DNA from: Apricaphanius iberus
Taxonomy: Eukaryota > Chordata > Actinopteri > Cyprinodontiformes > Aphaniidae
Assembly (NCBI GenBank): GCA_028564705.1
Contig: JAPXFQ010002669.1
Location: 1,054,001-1,118,000, forward strand
Reading direction: 5' to 3'
DNA length: 64,000 nucleotides
The translations under genes and the position numbers were made by a program. Position 1 is the first letter of the stretch. Each line of letters begins with the position of its first letter. Positions 10,086-21,114 of this stretch are shown in pieces. The notes under the pieces were generated by a model, which worked only from the letters and a program-made list of their open reading frames with translations, was not told where the DNA came from and searched no databases.

Positions 10086-11330
10086 GGCTTTTATAGAACC
10101 TTTAAAGGAAAAGAGCACACGGGTGCAATTTGTGGTCTTGGGATGATCTCTGGGGGAGAACAGCACCAACAGCGGAGTCAGAGGTGTCGACTTCCAGGAC
10201 ATCCTCCAGGATGTATCTGAGAAAAGTTACGGAAGAAACTTGGAACTGGCATTTCTCAGTGTTTACATAGAGGCGGTTTTCTATTAATCTTTGCAGTACT
10301 TGGCGGACATCAAATCTTGTGTTGGTCTAAGGTTTGGAGAAAATGAGAATGTCATCCAAGTAGACAACAACGAATTTGTGGAGAAAGTCTTGTAGGACGT
10401 AATTTATATGGTTCTGAAATGCTGCAGGAGTATTAGAGAGTCCGAATGACATGACAAGATATTCAAAATATCCAATATGGGTCTTAAAGGCAGTTTTCCA
10501 TTCATCTCCCTCTCTGATGCGGACAAGCTGATGGGCGTTTCTTAAATCAAGTTTTGAAAATGTAGAGGCTTGACTAACTGGATCCAAGGCTGATGACAAT
10601 AGTGGGAGAGAGTATTTGTTTTTAACGGTTATCTGATTGAGTCCTCGGTAATCAATACAGGGGCGAAGGGATCCATCCTTATTGGACACAAAGAAAAATC
10701 GAGCACCGAGAGGAGATGAAGAGGGTCTGATAATGCCAGCATCTAAGGAGTCTTGTATTTACTTTTCCTTAGCTTTGTGTTCTTTCACTGACAGGTCGAA
10801 AAGCCGACCAGAAGGAAGAGGAGCTCCGGGTAACAGGTCAATGGCACAATCGTATGGACGGTGGGGAGTAAGGGCAAGAGCTAAATCTTTTCTGAAGGCC
10901 TGATGTAAGTCATGGTATTCTTCAGGAACATTTGATAAATCAAGATTGGTTCTAAGGACTTTTGATCAGTTTTTCTGGCAGTTAAGGCAGATCTCAGGCA
11001 GCTTATTGAGCAAAATGAGCTCCAGGTCTCCATTCGTCGATTACACCAATTCATCTGAGGGTTATGGGTGGATAGCGAGAGGAACCCAATAACCAGATAA
11101 TTCTCTTTGTTGAGGTAAACATAGAACTGGATCTTTTCATGATGATTACCGGACACGATCAACATAACAGGTTGGGTCTGGTGAGTAATAGAAGTCATAA
11201 CACTACCATCAAGAGCAACACTAATAGGTTAGTGAAGTTCAAAAACTGGAATAGAACATCTTTAAACAATTTCAGGATGAATAAGGTTCTGTTCGAAACC
11301 AGAATCGATTAAAGCTGTGCATTGGAAGGG
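10085..11330 (-). pseudogene. Gypsy pol remnant: protease, reverse transcriptase, start of RNase H
   Basis: Read on the minus strand in order. The retropepsin-like site is ALIDSG near 11290, with protease body to about 10920. A linker contains [18 protein letters not shown] (about 10800-10870). The reverse transcriptase is at about 10327-10780 with [20 protein letters not shown], the [11 protein letters not shown] box and the catalytic [11 protein letters not shown]. RNase H starts near 10205 (VDTSDSGVGAVLSQR) and breaks off at the LTR junction near 10085. Several frameshifts and stops separate the blocks. The order protease-RT-RNase H is that of Ty3/gypsy. The normal continuation (rest of RNase H, then integrase) is deleted, so it cannot act on its own. 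Confidence 0.88.
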
Positions 11331-12230
11331 ACTTTTATTTGGGCAAGCAGGCCAGTTAACTCTAAAGTGCTGAGGAGAACCGCAATAAAGACAGTAATTA
11401 TTTGCCAACCGTCTTTGTCTCTCTTGGGGTGAAAGACGTGTTCTGGCTATTTGCATAGATTCCGGTGATTGTTCTCTGTGGGAAGGGGTCAGTTTGGTAG
11501 ATGAGGTTTCAGGTTTAGGAACTGAATGTTCTGAGAACATCGCTTTGGCCCTGGACCTCTCTTTGGAATGGTTGTACAATTTGGTTTTTAAGGTGATTTC
11601 TACACTTAGCGTACAAGGCTCGTCCCTAGACATTAGCTCATCCTTAAGTTTATCATTGAGCGCAAAATAAAACGCATCCTTAAGGGCTCGGGCATTCCAC
11701 CCTGATTCTGCAGTTAGGATTAAAACATTTACGGCAAAGTTGGCAACTGATCTTTTTCTTTGTTAGATACTCCAGAGGTCTCTAGGTGAATATTCAGTTT
11801 TTACAGGAGCAAACACTAGGTTAAATGACTCTAAAAATATAATCAGAAAAGGTTTATTTAACTGAAGCTTCGTCAAAAAACGCTTGAGCCCATCTAAGGG
11901 CTAGACCTCACAAAAGATCAGAGGAGAAGGGGAAAATGTCAAATTACACTGGAGCAAGAATCCATTGGCCGTGTCTAAACTCCCTGAAAATGGTTCGGAT
12001 GGTCGTGACGTACATCGCAGAAGTAGGAGAAGGAAAAAATCCATCTGTTCATATCTTATCTAGCCTGCTTTGTAAGTTAGATATTTGTTTAAATAACTTA
12101 CTGATTGAAAAGTAAAAGTGGTCTGCTGGATTATGGCTTCTTCAATGGTGGCTTGGTGGCGATCTAAAAGGGCTCCTTGATTGATGACAGCCGTCTGAAT
12201 TTGTGCTGCTGTGTCAGGGAGGCCAGATGG
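11262..12230 (-). pseudogene. Gypsy gag remnant with zinc knuckle
   Basis: Directly inside the 5' LTR, the minus strand encodes QTAVINQGALLDRHQATIEE (about 12130-12190), the coiled N-terminal start typical of fish gypsy Gag. Capsid-like sequence follows (KDAFYFALNDKLKDELM near 11640-11690). The nucleocapsid has a CX2CX4H knuckle (YCLYCGSPQHF, near 11380-11400) lacking the usual final Cys, and runs into protease. The frame is broken more than once between 11640 and 12100. No full-length protein is possible. Confidence 0.75.
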
Positions 12231-12233
12231 TTC

Positions 12234-13034
12234 TGTCATGATTGGCTAGGTTTTATGACTCAAAAGGCAGCACAAAAACAGACGCTCAGGTTTGTTAGAA
12301 AATATAAATGGTTTATTTTAAAAGCAAGTTGTTGTCTCGGGAGGGAACAACAGGAATGAGAAGCTGAATGGACTGCAGCGAAAACAGAGAAGGGGTTAGT
12401 TGAGGAAATGAGAAACTGAAACATCATGACGGAGGAGTTGGGCTTACTTGATGTCCAGAAGAAGTGTGCGTCGGAGAAGGTAAGTGGGATTCCATTTACT
12501 ATGGTTGGCTGGAGATGGTGCTGATCTTGGTCTTTGTGTTTGCTGGTGGAGTGGACGGACGGGCAGGCGAGCAGACTTATGGCAACAGCTGACTATGACA
12601 AACCAGACGGGGAAGCGGTGCAGAGGCTGACCATGAGGGAGTCCAAGAGCGTGGAATGAAGGCAGAAGGTCCCAGTAGGTTCCAAAGAGGAACCCAGAAG
12701 GCAGTCAGCCGGTGGAGGATTCCAGGAGGGATGAGGAGGATTCTGGAACTGGATCTACAAAGAAGAGGTAAAGGATTAACAAGAAGTTTCTGTAAGGTTT
12801 TCTGTATTAAGGCGACTCGAAGAAGAGTTTAAGGTTGGCCGTGTTAACAGACATAGGGGCAAGAACCATCCGGCGCCAGCATGCAGGATCCACTCCCCTT
12901 TTATGCCTGGTGAGAACAAGCTCATATGAGCAGCCCCTGTGACTGCTGCCTGCCACGCCCCTGCACAGAAGGTGAGAGAAGCAACACACTAACAAAGTAA
13001 CCAATCTCCAGCACATAGAAAATGAATCCCAACA
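12234..13034 (-). repeat. Complete 5' LTR of the gypsy element
   Basis: 801 bp, beginning TGTCATG and ending CCCAACA. The right end aligns with that of the solo LTR at 34.7-35.6 kb (CCAGCACA...CAACA versus CCAGCACA...GTAACA), which supports the boundary. Confidence 0.75.
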
Positions 13035-14481
13035 TCCCAGCAGCTTCTTTTACAATTTTTGGATGGTAGATAAAATGAGTTTACGTGGGGTGATCGTGAC
13101 TCAGGAGTTGAGAGTTCGTCCTGTCAACGGACATAAATGTTGTTCGTCAGGCTGCATTGTGTTATAATCTGGAGTCTGTTGTGAATAAATATAACCAGAA
13201 TATAGCTGACAGGTTAGATGTGTAAGAACATGATTTAAGAAAGGAAGTAACATATTTAAAAACTAAGTAACAGCTTCAACAGTTTCAACTACATGTGTAT
13301 TTTTTTTACCAGTTGCAAGTTAATTATTAATTATGCTTGGTGTCAGGTGCAAAATAGGTGGAACAAAAAGTTTCTGGTAGCAAGTAAATATTCAATACAC
13401 CAATGTTCTTCAAAATAAAAAAAATAAAATCTAATTAGAACAACATTTCACATTTTTAAAAGATAAAACCTACATGGTATTTTATAATTTAACCGTCAAA
13501 AAGAAAACTGTTGGCTGCAACAACTTTAATAACTTTATATTGGGGAATGCGTGTGGTGACAGAGAGAACAGTAGCAGAATACCATTACATGGATTATCCA
13601 ATCATTTGATCAAGCCAAAGTAAGCCTCCCAACTAGCCTCCCATGGAGCAGGCTTGTCCGAGAGCATATGTCTTCATAATGAATGAGCGGAGCTTCAGGT
13701 TAATCTCAATCATGGAACCGAATCTGGGAAAATTGAGTGAGGATTGTCAAAGTAAGCCTGGCTTTTGGAATTAGCTCTCTTTGTGGAAGACCCCCGAAGT
13801 CAGGATGAGTAGACACGGTTCGTCAAGCCAGGTGTAACCTATACTGGATAACTGCACCCTCACGGCTCCCTCAATTAGATCCTCCACTGATCAGATTCAC
13901 CATGTAAACGTAACGGAGTAAATGTAACTAGTCACAACCGACTTCTGGCATTTATCATTGTGTTGTATAATGTGCTCCAATTCTGTGGATTCTAAGTTGA
14001 GTCAATGTGTGACTTCAGTTTTGAACAGGGGCAAAAGTAGAATTAGAGGTTTAGGGGTGCTGAGCACCCAGACAGCTGACTGGCCAGGCAAGATATTTTA
14101 CTCTTTTACATACCCCACACAACAGGAGATATAGTGTTAATATCCATCCAGTTACTTAACAAGTAAGCAGCACCTTGGCTTTAACATTAGCACATGCATC
14201 TAACATAAGGTTTGGACAGTCACTATTCATAAAAGTATCATAAACTGACTGAATCAATCAGAAATAATCTCAAAAATAACTGAAAAAGCATAACTAGGGC
14301 ATCTTAGTTATTTGATAAGCACCGCAGTACAGTTTACATTTCTTCATAACACCTGATCATCCCCAAATTTAATCACTCGTTCCTTTGTCCATTTCTGACT
14401 TTTCCTGGTTATTGCATTCAAATCAATCCAAATGACACAGGAGCAGCTAAAAGTGTCATTTCTCAAGCTACTTATAAGGAT
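13035..14481. other. Intergenic, no gene recognised
   Basis: Unique-looking AT-rich DNA. Neither strand shows a supported reading frame or a recognisable repeat terminus. Confidence 0.5.
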
Positions 14482-16600
14482 AAACTCCCACACTTGCCCC
14501 TTCAGCCAACAAAAGTTAAACATAAAGCCTACAATGGTGGATACATCCATGTTCTGGGACAGCTGATGGCAAAACTGGTGTATGAAGAGCAAGTTGTGGA
14601 GTTGCAAGTACTAGTTGTAAAGGGACATGGAGCATCGCTGGGTGGCAGGAACTGGTTAAAAAAACTCAGACTGAACTGGCAGTTGATTAAATATATGAAT
14701 GATCAGCAGGGACAACATTCTCTCAAAGAACTGTTGGATACATACAGTGAGGTGTCCAAGGAGGAACTTGGTACTGTCAAAGACAACAAAGCTACCATCG
14801 TTGTGAAACCTAAAGTTTCTCCAAAGTTCTGTAAACACAGGCCCCTACCTTTTGCTATGAAAAGTTGAAAAAGAACTGGAAAGATTAAAAATGGAAAACA
14901 TTAGAACACCTGTAAAGCACAGTGAGTGGGCAGCACCCATCGTACCAGTACTGAAAAAGGACTCATCTCTTCGCTTATGTGGGGATTATTAAGTGTCAGT
15001 TAAACAGGCTATTAAAGTGGACACATACCCACTACCACGTCTGGAGGAGCTTCTTGCAACGCTTAGTGAGGGGAAGTATTTCTCAAAGACAGACCTGGTA
15101 GCAGCGCACCAACAAGTACTGTTGGATGAGGATTAAAAGAAATACACTACAATCACCACTCACAAAGGACTGTTTGAGTACAACCAACTTCCTTTGGAAT
15201 CAGCGCAGCTCGATCAATTTTCCAGCACATTATGGAAAACATAATGAAAGATCTACCTGTGGTGGTTTATCTTGATGATTTACTGATTACATGGCGCACG
15301 AATGAGGAGCACCTCAGCAACCTGCGGAAAGTCCTGCAACGCCTTCAAGAAAATGGATGGTGGGTGAAACGCTCAAAGTGTGAGTTTGACAAGCCACAGA
15401 TTGAATACTTGGAACACATTCTGGATGAGCAGGGTGTGCATCCATCAAAGCACAAGGTGAGAGCATTACACGAGGAACCTGCACTCACAAATGTGAAGGA
15501 GCTTCAGGCTTTTTTGGGACTCGTAAATGATTAATTAGCTTCACTCAGGTCATCAAGGAAAAGTGAAATCAAAAGCTTTGGCTCGCGAATACTTCTGTTG
15601 GCCAAATCTGGATCAGGACATCAAAAAGATCTGCAAGGCATGTGAAACATGTCAGCTAGGGCAGAAATCACCACCACATGTTCCACTACAAACCATGGGA
15701 GATCCCTGGTGAAGACTGGAAAAGACTGCATATTCACTTTGCTGGACCGTTTATGAACAGTATGTTCATGATTGTGGTTGACGCGTACTCCAAGAGGTTG
15801 GAAGTATTCTCCATGTCGTAGATCACATTGCAAAATACTGTGACCAGGCTGAAGAGACTGTTTGCAGCTTATGGACTTCCTAAACAAGTAGTCACAGATA
15901 ATGCGACTACCTTCATGTCTGCAGAGTTTCAAACCTTTTCGACTCACAATGGGATTCTACACACAACCAGTGCACCTGGTCATCCTGCTACAGATAGTTT
16001 TGCTGAAAGATATGTACAAACTTTCAAGGTGGGAATGAAAAAGGTGGCAAGATTGCCTTGCTGCATGGAAGACAAACTATCCATGTTTTTACTGCAGTAT
16101 TGCACCTTTTCAAATTGGACTACAGGTCAGGGATTTATCCCTGCACAGACACTTCAGAACCAGAATGGATTTCATCAGACCAGACACCAGAGTGGCTGGT
16201 CGGATGAAACAATATCAACAGAAGATGTAGCACGACTTCACAGCTGTGGATCGTTTGTTTTCTGCGGATTAGGCTGTTTATCTGCGGAACACAGGAGGAG
16301 GAAGTTAAAAATGGATTCCTGGACAAGTTGTAAGACAGACTGGACCAGTGTCTTATGACGTCAGAGATCATGACACAGACACTATGCACAGACGTCATAG
16401 TGATCAGCTTTGTGTCCGAGCAGAAGCTGAACCAGAGACTGAAAACCCCGAAACTCAAACGGATAAGCAAAAGGATGATCGTGTCATACCGGACAATTTG
16501 TCAGACGGTGATGGGCAACTACCTGTTTGTCCAAGCCCCTTTGAGGAGGTGAGGCACTCTACACAACCTTGTAAAACACCCAAACGTTGTTTGGAATAAT
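14482..16600 (+). pseudogene. Ty3/gypsy (Mag-like) pol remnant, RNase H missing
   Basis: Plus-strand decayed pol, read in order. The C-terminal part of protease includes ASLGGRNWLKKLRLNW (about 14625-14680). The reverse transcriptase has LRLCGDY at about 14970-14990, KTDLVAAHQQ at about 15090-15115, and the active site VVVYLDDLL at about 15255-15290. It runs to LQAFLGLVND at 15534. A jump to the integrase zinc-binding domain follows (HSGHQG and CKACETCQLG, about 15540-15665), with no RNase H between. The integrase core shows VDAYSK, VTDNATTF and the Glu in FAERYVQTFK. A GPY/F-like tail has TGPVSYDVRD and RRHSDQL (about 16335-16400). Frameshifts and stops occur at about 14865, 14990, 15135, 15535 and 15710. 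No LTRs were found on either side. Confidence 0.87.
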
Positions 16601-17841
16601 ATTTGCTAACTGAGAGGTGTTCAGTGTTTATTTTTCACATTCAGGCCAAACGTGTAACTGCAGTCTGAATGGCCTCACGCATGCTGTGTGAAAGCTCACT
16701 CACAAAACAACAGAAACCACAACTGAGTAAGTTGCGTCCTGGAGAATTTACAGATTTGCAGGCAATACCTCAACTGAGGTAAGAAATATTACTATTGTGT
16801 AAATTAAGTTGTGGTCTGGGCTGCAGGTTTGCTGGTGCTAAAAGCCACTCTCTTCTAATGCCCAGCTGAATCCATCCTTCAAAAGTTACCTCTCGTTCCG
16901 CAGCTGTTTATGATAGAGATAGCGAAGGTTACACCTCAGTGTGAAAGCACATGATACCATTAAGCATTACGCTGAAGCTTGAAAGCACTCGGGAAATCTG
17001 CTTGTTCAACCGAGGCACTCGGTATGGTGAATTTACAGGCATATACAGGCAACTGCGGTGAAAAGGCCAGGGCTTTTTCTAATGACCAGGGCATTGCTGG
17101 AGCATGTATGAGGAAGACATTTTACATTTTATATATTTATTTGTGGTTAGACTTATGTATAGTCCATTCAAGACAACTTAACATTAGTTAGACATTGACA
17201 GAGCCAAAAGACCAAAGTCTTACTGATGGCCAAATACAGGGCAGTAACTTACATGTTAAATCAGTGTCAGCACTAATTTACTACAATTTAGAAGAAATCA
17301 AGCTCCCTTAATATTGATGTATTCATTTGTGCCATTAAAACTGTTTCTGCATTTGAGAATAGAGAAAAACTAGTAGTGAAATCAAATATGTAACAATAAA
17401 AAAATTAATGCCACACTGTACCAAGACAAATTTTAAAAGCATCAATAATAATAATAATAAAATGTCTGAAATGTGTCCTTGTTTGTACAGAAAAGGCCAT
17501 TCCTAAATGCAGACAACATACCACAAGATGGCACTCTCTATTAAAGATGATAATAAGAGCATTCGGTCAATGCCTTTCAGTGTGAAAACTGTATTTCTCT
17601 TATGTGGGACAGAGTAGAAGTGCTCCTACAGTACTTTTTTTATTTTTGCAGATGAAGTCAGTCAGGTTTTCCTAATGGCTTCTGCCCTGTGGCTCCTAAC
17701 TCTTTTCTAGAGTTGCAGAGAGTAATGGCCCTGTGGTTGAGACATTCCCATTAGCCGTATATTTAGCTCTTTCTGTCTGAGCCTACATCTCCTCTGTTTC
17801 TACAGAGATGAAACAAAGAAACACAGAGGCACATGCAGACA

Positions 17842-17868
17842 CACAAACACACACACACACACACACAT
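17842..17868. repeat. (CA)n microsatellite
   Basis: ACACAAACACACACACACACACAC run with one interruption. Confidence 0.9.
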
Positions 17869-17937
17869 CTTGGTATACTTGAATTAAACATTGTATTGAC
17901 TTCTATTGATTTTATTTTGCCTAACCCAGACTTTCTT

Positions 17938-17980
17938 TCCTAACCCTAACCACTATCAACCTATTCCTAACCCTAACCTT
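17938..17980. repeat. Telomere-like CCCTAA words
   Basis: CCTAACCCTAACC occurs twice within about 40 bp (about 17940-17952 and 17967-17979). The surrounding AACC-rich context is like the dispersed repeat that often follows CA microsatellites in fish, so this is not necessarily of telomeric origin. Confidence 0.5.
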
Positions 17981-19169
17981 GACTAAAATGTCATTCACAC
18001 CATACCTCTAAACTTAACTAGTAGAGCTCAGTTGCTTGTTAAACATTGTGTGGACCAGGCAAATTGTCCACACAACAACAAATTTCGTCATGATGCTGCT
18101 GGCCAGTCAAAGATTGGTCGGCACAACATTATACAAAAATGTGCATACCTATATATCTCCCACATACACGTGTGCACAGTGCTGCAATATTCTACTAATA
18201 GGGTCTTAGTTGTTCCATTTCATTTGCTGTTTCTCAACAAAAAGAAGACTAAAGAAAATAAAAACACATTACAAATACTTATTAAGTTGAAAATAGAGGC
18301 ATGGTTGAAAGTCCCATGAATGGGTGTATCAGAAATGGAGAAGAAGCTGAATACAGAGAGCTGGTGGACTACTTTGTGACATTGTGTGGAAACACTTGTC
18401 TTACCTTGAATGTGATCAAAACAAGGGATACAATTTTAGATTCCAGAAGAAACAAAAATTAGTCAAACACTGTTTCCATCATGGGAGAAGAAGTGGAGGT
18501 GGTTTAGGAGTACAAACCTCATAAATCTCATAAACAGAGCCTGCAAAGTTACTCTGATCCGGATTCTCTAATCCACTGTATAGCTCAAAAGCCTCACCCA
18601 GTCTATGGATGAAATCGTCTGCGTCTTGTCCGGTTTTCTGTCTGATAGAGTGCAGCTCAGTCGGGTTTGGCCTCGTAGGAAATACTTTTTCAATGTCTTT
18701 GCAGAGTGCAGTTATAGCAGAAAAATAGTCACGGTTCACCTCTGGCTCAGAACCATCTCGGTTAGTCACAAGCGTCGCACGTAGGCCGGTTCCAGGCAGA
18801 CTGTCCTTCAGCTTTGCCAAATTGGCACCTTTAAGTTTGCGTTTCAAAATCCGATGGATCTCTGCACCGGTGGGCCTAAACGTCAGACATAATTCTTGGA
18901 ATTCTCTCGCAAACTCTGTCCCATTACCGGTAGTTACCGGCAGGTCCGCCATGACGGAGCCCCAATCTGTGTCACTCCACGCCCGGAAAACAAGCGTTGT
19001 ACCATCCGTTCCTTGAACTTCATTAATTGGGAATGTTTGAAAAAACTCCATTAAGGTAATTTGAGTGTCTTTTAAGGTGCAAGTTTCACAAGCAGGTGCT
19101 GGTGCAGAAAACGGCTGCCAGAGCGGCTCTGCGTTGCGAGTGGTTGGCTTGGTAGGCTCGTCCCCTTAA

Positions 19170-19933
19170 GCTTGGTTTATGCTTGCTGCATGAACATTCC
19201 GCGCGGAAACGAGACGTTCGGAACCGGCCGAGATGCCTTCGAGCAGTGTTTATACTTTCTGCAGCTTGTCCCATCTAAGAACCAATATTCTTGAAGACTG
19301 TAGGTGGCGGCGTAGGGCTCTACAGCATGCATACAACACTACACCATAGTAGAAGTAGTAATCAATTCAATTCAGTTTATTTATTTAGGGCCGTTTCACA
19401 ACAGATGTCATCTCAAGGCACTTTACAAGAAGAGTTATTACAATACAATGTTTAATTTAGAAATTAGAGAACCACAGAAGATTGGGTTGTGTAATTCTCA
19501 GCAATCCCTCACACTGAGCAAGCACGAAGCGACAGTGGAAAGGAAAAACTCCCTTTTAACAGGATCACTGGTGTTTACAAAATGGTGACACGCGTGAGCT
19601 TAAACAAAGCAGAATTTTTATGCTGTTTACTTAGGAAAAAAGATGAAAAAGGAGACTGTCCACTCGTCCATTAAAACACAGTTCATCACAGTGATCTTTA
19701 TCGGCCGAATCATAAAGATGTCTATTTACGAACCTCCGACAATATGAGCGCTTGCCAGTCCGCCATATTGTTCCGCGCGGGAACGTCCGCTTAATTACAC
19801 ATTTTCCTAGGTGCGCAGTGCGGAAATTTTGGGGTGGGAGGAGGCCGCGCGGAGAGGCGTGGTTGCTGAAATGACGTAAATTGGCCGCGTGGAGCCGTGC
19901 GGACCTCGCGGACGCGGCAAGCATAAACCAAGC
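19170..19933. mobile_element. PIF/Harbinger-type MITE inserted in retroviral gag
   Basis: Terminal inverted repeats GCTTGGTTTATGCTTGCTGC (19170-19189) and GCGGCAAGCATAAACCAAGC (19914-19933) match at 19 of 20 positions. TAA flanks both ends (19167-19169, 19934-19936), the TWA duplication of PIF/Harbinger elements. The interior is GC-rich near the ends and holds no transposase. It contains the dispersed repeat at 19363-19566. Confidence 0.85.
19363..19566. repeat. Teleost dispersed repeat nested inside the MITE
   Basis: It opens with TCAATTCAATTCAG and TTTATTTATTTAGGGCCG, continues CACAACAGATGTCATCTCAA and ends GGAAAAACTCCCTTTTAACA. Its first 70 bp are nearly identical to 62808-62880. Confidence 0.75.
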
Positions 19934-21097
19934 TAACTCCTCCAGAGGTGGGGGAAGAGGCAGGTCTGCAGAATCATCCAACAGCTCCATCAAGCAGTCA
20001 ACGTGGAGTTTAGCTTCTTCCATTGTAGCTTGGCAAAGTAGTTCCTTTGTCCTTTGACCCTCTGCTTCCGCTGCGGTCTCTGCACGTGCCATTGGCTGTC
20101 TCGGCTGCTCATCACTGGGGCCCGCCTCTGCTCGTTCGGGATAGGCCGCTGCTTCCATCCGTCCTGACGTTGCTCGTTTGTTGTTGATCAGGGGGGCAGA
20201 ATCTAAGTCAAGATCAATCTCACCACTCATCTTCAAAGCTGAAAACGCCTGTTTAGCTGAATTGTGTGGTGGTGGTTGCATATCTTGTGTTAACCCACTC
20301 TCTGTTTTAGAATCAGGAAATGGAGGTGTGACGGCTGTGTGTCTACGGGTGGAGCTATCGGCTTAGTGTCTGTATTTGAAGTAAATGTAACAGAATGATT
20401 CTTATACTTTTTGCGTTTGGGTTCTAGCGAGTTCTTATCGAAAAGTCCAGTGAAGTCTCCAGAAAGATCCAGCCCTCCAGCCAACTTCTTAAAGTCGGCC
20501 TTCCGCTCACACCAAACAGCTTCGTCCTTCTACACCTTGAAAACACGTTTATGTCTCTCAATAAGTCTATATGTAGAGCCCCGTAAAAAAGCCTTGGATT
20601 GTAATCTCACCCCTCTAAGATTAATCTCTGCTCGAGTTTTTCTACTTCTGCCAATTCAAGACTACCTCCGATCGGGAAATCCCATTTAGAAATCCAAAAG
20701 TGAACAAATTCCAAACATTCTTTACCGTACTTATCTTGCATTGAACGACAAACGGCAGAATCGGGAGCTGAATGACTGGATTTTGCTGATCCCATTATGC
20801 AAAGAATGAAATCCAGCAAAAACTTCTCTGAATTACATTTTTTAAGAGTGAAATAAACTCAAAACGCAGCACAGCGTTGTGTTAATGAAAACCATAACAT
20901 TGTACAATTTAATACACTTCACAAGAATAATCACAGTGTAATTAAAAAAGAGGAAATCTCTCTCACCAGGGCGTGCGTCCTTCCAGAAACCATACGGAAC
21001 CCAAGGAGTGTCAACTCCCGCTCCTCCAACGTGGGATTGTACGGCCGGTCGTTGCTTCTCCCCAGTCTCCGCTCCGCTGTTGGAATCCTGAATAAAA

Positions 21098-21110
21098 CGT
21101 TTGGGCGCCA
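21098..21110 (-). other. Retroviral primer-binding site
   Basis: Minus strand TGGCGCCCAAACG, four bases inside the LTR edge. The first ten bases match the 3' end complement of lysine tRNA (TGGCGCCCAA); the remainder does not. Confidence 0.55.
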
Positions 21111-21114
21111 GAAA

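Larger units (their letters stand above)
9614..13034 (-). mobile_element. Ty3/gypsy LTR retrotransposon, minus strand, internally deleted
   Basis: Two related LTR sequences in the same orientation bracket gag-pol coding remnants that read on the minus strand. Both LTRs begin TGTCATG on the plus strand (9614 and 12234). The copies share long stretches such as GGTAAGTGGGATTCCATTTA and GGCTGACCATGAGGGAGTCC. The downstream copy (3' LTR) is cut at about 10085, where it joins RNase H sequence directly, so integrase and most of RNase H are gone. Flanks are TCCAG on the left and TCCCA on the right, at best a decayed 5-bp duplication. Confidence 0.88.
16601..18478. other. Intergenic with a CA microsatellite and telomere-like words
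   Basis: No supported coding sequence. It holds an ATA-rich short run near 17445-17462, the CA tract and the CCTAACC words listed separately. Confidence 0.5.
18479..20795 (-). pseudogene. Retroviral gag (matrix and capsid), interrupted and frameshifted
   Basis: Structural polyprotein remnant of an old retrovirus copy. It begins at a Met-Gly (codon at 20793-20795), a candidate N-myristoylation start typical of retroviral matrix. A Pro/Ala/Glu-rich linker follows (about 19937-20281). The capsid-like part (18479-19051) has a DTDWGSV stretch, the FAREF/PTG pattern seen in gamma/epsilon-type Gag, and a candidate major homology region (IRQKTG...FIHRL, about 18590-18650). Stops near 20607 and 20287, frame changes, and the MITE at 19170-19933 break the gene. 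It ends without a nucleocapsid zinc knuckle, so it is truncated. The class is uncertain. No function is possible as it stands. Confidence 0.75.

Noticed and set aside
9885..10202. Minus-strand frame overlapping the gypsy 3' LTR
   Set aside because: Out of frame with RNase H (VDTSDSGVGAVL) read in the neighbouring frame; the rest is LTR.
15621..15947. Minus-strand frame opposite the integrase region
   Set aside because: Antisense shadow of the plus-strand integrase, which carries the zinc and DDE motifs.
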